57,177 bases of DNA from an uncultured Bacteroidales bacterium. Lineage in GTDB: Bacteria > Bacteroidota > Bacteroidia > Bacteroidales > CHK158-818. A program made the position numbers and the translations under genes. This document shows, piece by piece, positions 52,601 to 57,177 of the stretch (position 1 is the stretch's first letter; every line of letters starts with the position of its first letter). The notes beneath the pieces are model-generated. The model saw nothing but the letters and a program-made list of their open reading frames with translations, was not told the origin of the DNA and searched no databases. The stretch spans positions 1,460 through 58,636 of the forward strand of contig CASGEW010000009.1 of the NCBI GenBank assembly GCA_949300615.1, in the 5' to 3' direction.

Positions 52601-53971
52601 ATGGAAATAAAAGCATATTTGTCGGCCAACCGCGAACAGATCATCGCCGACCTCGCCTCGTTAATCCGAATCCCCTCGGTCAGTGCCCAACCCGAGCACC
52701 GACCCGACATGCTCCGTTGCGCCGAACGGTGGAGAGAGCTCCTGGCAGCAGCCGGCGCCGACACGGCAACGGTGATGGAGACGGAGGGAAATCCGGTAGT
52801 GTTTGCCTCCAAAACGCTCTCGCCCGACTACCCCACCGTATTGATATATGCCCATTACGACGTCATGCCGGCAGAACCGGTCGAACAATGGAAGACTCCC
52901 CCTTTTGAACTGACCCGGGAGGGGGGATATTTCCGCGGACGAGGTACGGACGACGACAAGGGACAATCCTTCATCCAGGTCAAGGGCTTTGAATATGCCT
53001 TGCGAAACGGCGACCTGCGCTGCAACGTCAAGTTCCTCTTTGAAGGCGAGGAGGAGATCGGCTCTCCCTCGCTGGAACAATTCTGTCGAAAAAACAAAGA
53101 ACTGCTCAAAGCCGACGTCATCCTCGTATCGGACACCAGCATGGTGAGTGCGCAAACGCCCTCCATTACTACCGGCCTTCGGGGATTGGCCTATTGGCAG
53201 ATAGCCGTTACCGGGCCCAACCGCGACCTGCACTCGGGCATCTTCGGCGGAGCGGTAGCCAACCCCATCAACGAACTTTGCAAGCTCATCGCCCACATAA
53301 CCGACGACCGGGGACGAATCGCCATCCCCGGCTTTTACGACGACGTAGAGGAGCTCTCTCCCGAAGAACGGGCGATGATGGCCGCCATCCCCCACGACGA
53401 GGCGGCCTACCGGAAAGCCGTGGGAGTAAACGCCTTGCAGGGAGAAAGCGGATACAACACGCTCGAACGGGCCTCCATCCGCCCCACTTTCGACGTTTGC
53501 GGCATCTGGGGCGGATACACCGGCGAAGGGGCCAAAACGGTACTCCCTTCGCAAGCCTTTGCCAAGGTATCCTGCCGACTGGTTCCCCACCAGGATTACC
53601 GGAAAATCTCCGAACTCTTCATCCGCTACATCGAACAGGCAGCCCCGCCCTGCATACAGGTATCCGTTACTCCCCTGCACGGCGGGCAAGGATATGTCTG
53701 CCCCATCACGTTGCCGGCCTACCAGGCTGCCGAAGAGGCCTACCAAGCCGTATTCGGACAAAAACCGCTGGCCGTACGGCGGGGAGGCAGCATCCCCATC
53801 ATCGCCGTATTTGAAGAGGTTTTGGACATCAAGAGCGTCCTGATGGGACTGGGACTCGAATCGGACGCCACCCATTCGCCCAACGAAAACTTTCCGGAAA
53901 AGCTCTTCTTCCAGGGCATCGAGATAGTGGCCGAATTTTACAAGAGATTCGGGCACGGCACCCTCCGGTAA
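52601..53971 (+). CDS. M20-family metallopeptidase (dipeptidase)
   Basis: The 456-residue cytosolic di-zinc peptidase has metal and catalytic motifs AHYDVMPAEP, GRGTDDDKGQ, FEGEEEIGSPSL (general base Glu) and a late SDATHSPNENF His ligand. The central dimerisation domain, with DLHSGIFGGAVANP, is present. It most resembles CNDP/PepV-like dipeptidases rather than DapE. It probably hydrolyses dipeptides. It lies 57 bases after aroC and 16 before the radical SAM gene. Confidence 0.92.
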   Translation: MEIKAYLSANREQIIADLASLIRIPSVSAQPEHRPDMLRCAERWRELLAAAGADTATVMETEGNPVVFASKTLSPDYPTVLIYAHYDVMPAEPVEQWKTPPFELTREGGYFRGRGTDDDKGQSFIQVKGFEYALRNGDLRCNVKFLFEGEEEIGSPSLEQFCRKNKELLKADVILVSDTSMVSAQTPSITTGLRGLAYWQIAVTGPNRDLHSGIFGGAVANPINELCKLIAHITDDRGRIAIPGFYDDVEELSPEERAMMAAIPHDEAAYRKAVGVNALQGESGYNTLERASIRPTFDVCGIWGGYTGEGAKTVLPSQAFAKVSCRLVPHQDYRKISELFIRYIEQAAPPCIQVSVTPLHGGQGYVCPITLPAYQAAEEAYQAVFGQKPLAVRRGGSIPIIAVFEEVLDIKSVLMGLGLESDATHSPNENFPEKLFFQGIEIVAEFYKRFGHGTLR

Positions 53972-53987
53972 CCAACGAGAAAAAAGC

Positions 53988-54914
53988 ATGACACGATACA
54001 ACGACTTCGGCAATTTTCTGAAAAAGCACTTCGAGGGGAAGGTCCAAAAAATCTCGGTCCACGCCGGCTTCACCTGTCCCAACCGCGACGGCAGCAAAGG
54101 GTATGGCGGTTGCACCTACTGCAACAACCAGACGTTCAGCCCCGACTACTGCCAAAGCGACAAGAGCATCTCCCAACAGGTTACCGAAGGTATCCGGTTT
54201 TTCAGCCGCAAATACCCGCAGATGCAGTACCTGGCCTATTTCCAGTCGTACACGAACACCTACGGAGAGACGGCCGGGCTGATTCAGAAATACGAAGAGG
54301 CCCTCTCCATCCCCGGCGTAAAGGGTATTATCATCGGCACACGTCCCGACTGTATGCCCGAGGAGCTGCTCGACTACCTGGCCTCGCTCTCGAAAACGAC
54401 CTTCGTCCTGGTTGAATACGGCATCGAATCGACCGACAACCAGACCCTGCAACAGATCAACCGGGGACATACGTACGAAGATACCGTATCGGCCGTAACC
54501 CGTACCGCCCGGCGCGGAATCCTGACCGGAGGGCACCTGATACTGGGATTGCCGGGAGAGAGCCGCGCGGCCTTGTTGGAACACGCCCGGCGGTTGTCGC
54601 AGCTGCCCCTTACCACGCTGAAACTGCACCAGCTCCAACTGATCCGTGGTACGCGGATGGCGACCCAATATGCCCAACACCCGGAACAGTTCCAACTCTA
54701 CACCGCCGACCAGTACATCGAGCTCTGCATCGATTTCATCGAACGGCTGCGGCCGGAGATCGTCGTAGAGCGATTCATCTCGCAATCGCCCCCCCAGCTA
54801 CTGATTGCCCCCGACTGGGGCCTCAAAAACCACGTATTTACCGCCCGGTTGGCCAAACGGCTCGAAGAGCGCGACACCTGGCAAGGGAGACGATACTCCC
54901 CCGTATCCGAATAA
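53988..54914 (+). CDS. Radical SAM protein, TIGR01212/YhcC-type
   Basis: This 308-residue cytosolic iron-sulfur enzyme has the cluster-binding cysteines in the CPNRDGSKGYGGCTYC spacing (C-x10-C-x2-C), which differs from classic CxxxCxxC and is typical of the YhcC family. The YFQSYTNTYG, GTRPDCMPEE, LGLPGES and C-terminal AxLIAPDWGLKNH elements fit. Substrate is unknown. It is the third of four close plus-strand genes after aroC. Confidence 0.9.
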   Translation: MTRYNDFGNFLKKHFEGKVQKISVHAGFTCPNRDGSKGYGGCTYCNNQTFSPDYCQSDKSISQQVTEGIRFFSRKYPQMQYLAYFQSYTNTYGETAGLIQKYEEALSIPGVKGIIIGTRPDCMPEELLDYLASLSKTTFVLVEYGIESTDNQTLQQINRGHTYEDTVSAVTRTARRGILTGGHLILGLPGESRAALLEHARRLSQLPLTTLKLHQLQLIRGTRMATQYAQHPEQFQLYTADQYIELCIDFIERLRPEIVVERFISQSPPQLLIAPDWGLKNHVFTARLAKRLEERDTWQGRRYSPVSE

Positions 54915-54942
54915 AATACAACCCACCACAAACCGACCCGAC

Positions 54943-56769
54943 ATGAAACAAAGAATCTACCTCTTTTTCAAAACATACTGCCTGTTCGTGCTGCTGGCCG
55001 CAGTGCTCAAAGTGGTATTCATGCTCTGCTACCCCTCCATCTACGAGGCTTTCCCCCTCTCCCAATGGTTGCGCGTGGTAGGGCACGGCCTGATACTGGA
55101 CCTCTCCATCGCCGGTTACCTGACCGCCCTGCCCGGACTGCTGCTGCTCGCCTCCGTCTGGCTGGGAGCACGCATCACCCGAAAGGTGGCCTCGGCATAC
55201 TTCATCCTCATCTCCGTCGTATTGGCCTTGATCTGGATCAGCGACATCGTCCTGTACGGGTATTGGGGATTTCGGTTAGACACCACTCCCCTGTTCTACC
55301 TCAACTCTCCCAAAAGCGCCTTGGCAAGCGCCCAGACGGGGCAACTGATAGGTGGCACCATCGCCATCCTGGCCACGATAGCCGGGCTCATCGCGCTGTT
55401 CCGGTACCTGATTCTGAAAGGGTGGAAGCGGCTCGAACCCACCCGCCGGAAACCTCTTCCGGCCATCGTCCTGTTACTGCTTACCGCCTTGCTGTTTATC
55501 CCCATCCGGGGCGGATTCACCGTATCGACCATGAACGTAGGGAAAGTATATTTCAGTGAAAAGATGGAGTTGAACCACGCCGCAATAAACCCCTGTTTCA
55601 GCTTTCTGGATGCCCTGACCCGCGACAAGGCCTTCGACCAGCAGTATCGTTTCTTCGACGAACCCCGGGCGGCCGCCCTTTTCCAGGAGTTGCAGGAGAC
55701 GACGCCGGCAGACAGCATCACCCCGCTCTTTACCGTCGAACGGCCCAACATCATCTTCATCGTACTGGAAAGTTTCATGTCGAAAGTGGTAGAACCGTTG
55801 GGCGGAATCCCGAACGTGGCCACCACCCTGAACCGGCTGTGCGGCGAAGGGGTACTCTTCGACCACCTCTATGCAAACTCGTTCCGGACAGACCGCGGCC
55901 TGGTATCCATTTTCAGCGGCTATCCGGCACAACCCACCACCTCCATCATGAAATACCCCGCCAAGAGCCAGCACCTGCCCTCCATACCCAAATCGCTGAA
56001 AGAGAACGGGTACGACCTCTCTTTCTTTTACGGAGGTGATGCCGACTTTACCAATATGCGCTCCTACTTCGTCTCGATGGGCATCGACCGAATCCTCTCC
56101 GACAAGGACTTCCCGCTCAAAGACCGGATGATGAAGTGGGGCGCGCACGACGAGTTTGTTTTCAGGAAACTCTCCGACGACCTGAAAACCGAACAAAAAG
56201 AGCCCTTCTGCAAAATCTTGCTTACGCTCAGCAGCCACGAACCGTTCGAGGTCCCCTTCCACCGCCTCGACCAGGAGTACCTGAACTCGGTAGCCTATAC
56301 CGACAGCTGCCTGGGAGTATTCATCGACGAGTTCAAACAATCCAAATACTGGGACAACACCGTCGTCGTCTTAGTCCCCGACCACGCCATGCGCTATCCG
56401 TACGACATCTCCAACGCCTCGCCCGAGCGGTACCAGATACCGATGCTGTTCGTAGGGGGTGCCATCCAGGAGCCCCGGACGGTAGAGACCATCGGGTCGC
56501 AGATAGACCTGGCCGCCACCCTGCTGACCCAGCTGGGGATAGAACGTTCGGAATACATTTTCAGCAAAGACCTGCTGAATCCCCGCTCTCCCCACTTTGC
56601 CTTCTACACCTTCAAGGATGGCTTCGGATTCATCACGCCCCAGGGAAAAGCCATTTTCGACTGCGAAGCCGGCCAACCCTTCGACGAATACGGAGCGACA
56701 GACAACGCCCATCTCGACCAGGGGAAAGCCCTGTTGCAATCGCTCTACAACGACTTGGAAAAGAGATAA
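54943..56769 (+). CDS. LTA-synthase-type membrane sulfatase-fold protein
   Basis: The 608-residue protein has five N-terminal transmembrane helices (to about residue 195) and an extracytoplasmic alkaline-phosphatase/sulfatase domain. The domain starts NIIFIVLESFMSK (metal-binding Glu), with NSFRTDRGLVSIFSGYP (probable Thr nucleophile), FYGGDADFTNM and VVVLVPDHAMRYP. In Gram-negative bacteria such proteins move phosphoglycerol or phosphoethanolamine to lipids or periplasmic glycans rather than making lipoteichoic acid. The start at MKQRIYLFF was chosen; the frame extends 138 bases upstream into the radical SAM gene without family similarity. Confidence 0.9.
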   Translation: MKQRIYLFFKTYCLFVLLAAVLKVVFMLCYPSIYEAFPLSQWLRVVGHGLILDLSIAGYLTALPGLLLLASVWLGARITRKVASAYFILISVVLALIWISDIVLYGYWGFRLDTTPLFYLNSPKSALASAQTGQLIGGTIAILATIAGLIALFRYLILKGWKRLEPTRRKPLPAIVLLLLTALLFIPIRGGFTVSTMNVGKVYFSEKMELNHAAINPCFSFLDALTRDKAFDQQYRFFDEPRAAALFQELQETTPADSITPLFTVERPNIIFIVLESFMSKVVEPLGGIPNVATTLNRLCGEGVLFDHLYANSFRTDRGLVSIFSGYPAQPTTSIMKYPAKSQHLPSIPKSLKENGYDLSFFYGGDADFTNMRSYFVSMGIDRILSDKDFPLKDRMMKWGAHDEFVFRKLSDDLKTEQKEPFCKILLTLSSHEPFEVPFHRLDQEYLNSVAYTDSCLGVFIDEFKQSKYWDNTVVVLVPDHAMRYPYDISNASPERYQIPMLFVGGAIQEPRTVETIGSQIDLAATLLTQLGIERSEYIFSKDLLNPRSPHFAFYTFKDGFGFITPQGKAIFDCEAGQPFDEYGATDNAHLDQGKALLQSLYNDLEKR

Positions 56770-56836
56770 CGGCAAGGAGGGGATAATAAAATAGTAGAAG
56801 AATAGATAAAATTGCCCTTCCTGACAAACCAACCGG

Positions 56837-57177
56837 CTACGGAAAACGTTGCCGGTAAGCGAGCAGGTACCCGATTACTTCGGAATAGTTTTGCGTACCG
56901 GAGGTTACGCGGTTGTTTTTCAAAAACCAGTCATACAACCGCTCCTGCACATCGCCCAACGTCGAGGAATAGAGATTGTGCCAGTGTTCGTACTCCTTTT
57001 CGTACAGCGACCGGGCCTGCGGAGAGACCATCTCCAACAGTTCCTGATACTGCTCCGGCGACAAGATACGGCGGGCGTTGCCCATGACATAGCCGAACAG
57101 GGCGGAATAGGCGCTGGCCCGCACCGCGGCATCACCCGACTCCGACCCAATCAGAAACGCATACAGATTGGCCTCCG
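56837..57177 (-). CDS. Unrecognised protein, N-terminus outside the window
   Basis: The frame is open from the window edge to the stop, giving 113 visible residues. It is mostly helical with aromatic and charged residues (LLEMVSPQARSLYEKEYEHWHNLYSS, LYDWFLKNNRVTSGTQNYSEVIGYL). I see no signal peptide, membrane segment or known motif in this part. It converges on the sulfatase-type gene with 67 bases between the stops. Confidence 0.65.
   Translation of the reverse strand, partial: EANLYAFLIGSESGDAAVRASAYSALFGYVMGNARRILSPEQYQELLEMVSPQARSLYEKEYEHWHNLYSSTLGDVQERLYDWFLKNNRVTSGTQNYSEVIGYLLAYRQRFP

Noticed and set aside
1-57177. tRNA, rRNA, CRISPR arrays, insertion sequences, phage genes
   Set aside because: Read for cloverleaf 3' ends, regularly spaced repeats, transposase or integrase motifs and terminal inverted repeats; none seen.

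Overview
The window looks like a chromosomal segment of a member of the Bacteroidota, most likely order Bacteroidales. The evidence is internal. Many intergenic regions carry the phylum-type promoter (TTTG or TTG, about 20 bases, then TAnnTTTG), and most genes lack a Shine-Dalgarno site. The gene content is also typical: DUF3822 next to rsmD, DUF4270 and PCMD/DUF4493 lipoproteins, a LTD-OadG fusion, a sodium-pumping methylmalonyl-CoA decarboxylase for propionate formation, and TonB receptors. I see no phage, insertion sequence, CRISPR array, rRNA or tRNA. Genus cannot be fixed from the sequence alone.

Layout, left to right. 1-4605: a DeoR regulator (cut by the window edge), a glycerol-1-phosphate dehydrogenase, a GlpT-like transporter and a HAD phosphatase, forming a glycerophosphate cassette. 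4828-6855: DedA membrane protein, secreted serine hydrolase and MarR regulator. 7094-8770: rpsF-rpsR-rplI, then ferritin. 8930-11813: cardiolipin synthase converging on a RecD-like helicase. 12003-17292: two Bacteroidetes proteins of unknown role, rsmD, thyA, folA and a GH172 (DUF2961) lipoprotein. 17370-22959 (minus): PfkB sugar kinase and the complete mce-mmdA-LTD/OadG-biotin carrier-beta subunit operon. 23459-25372: dnaK, behind a sigma-54-type promoter match. 25537-30253 (minus): an unknown lipoprotein, a TonB receptor, a NikR-like regulator and a CDF metal transporter. 30454-35330 (minus): CapA-like protein, folD, ffh, panD, panC. 35563-37824: short GT5-like protein and DUF4270 lipoprotein. 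38007-41631 (minus): RNase G, a 30-residue basic protein, HU, DJ-1 and OmpA-like lipoprotein. 41875-51066 (minus): a six-gene operon of modular surface lipoproteins and outer-membrane barrels. 51470-56769: aroC, M20 peptidase, radical SAM protein and an LTA-synthase-type sulfatase-fold protein. A partial unknown gene closes the window.

The best candidate for an undescribed system is the 9.2 kb operon at 41875-51066. Four lipoproteins are built from a shared kit (DUF4493, a middle beta domain, an FN3-like domain, PCMD). They flank two paralogous barrel proteins in the mirrored order lipoprotein-barrel-barrel-lipoprotein, with 8-base overlaps at both lipoprotein/barrel joints. One lipoprotein carries a Bacteroidetes surface-export signal. 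I infer a cell-surface, probably glycan-related or adhesive, assembly; function is unknown.

Other points of note: a NikR-like regulator that has lost three of the four nickel ligands, next to a 28-bp palindrome on a TonB receptor promoter; an HU gene whose second half is missing and which runs into a 30-codon basic protein gene; a 60-bp hairpin repeat present three times; and strong Shine-Dalgarno sites on rpsR and rplI.
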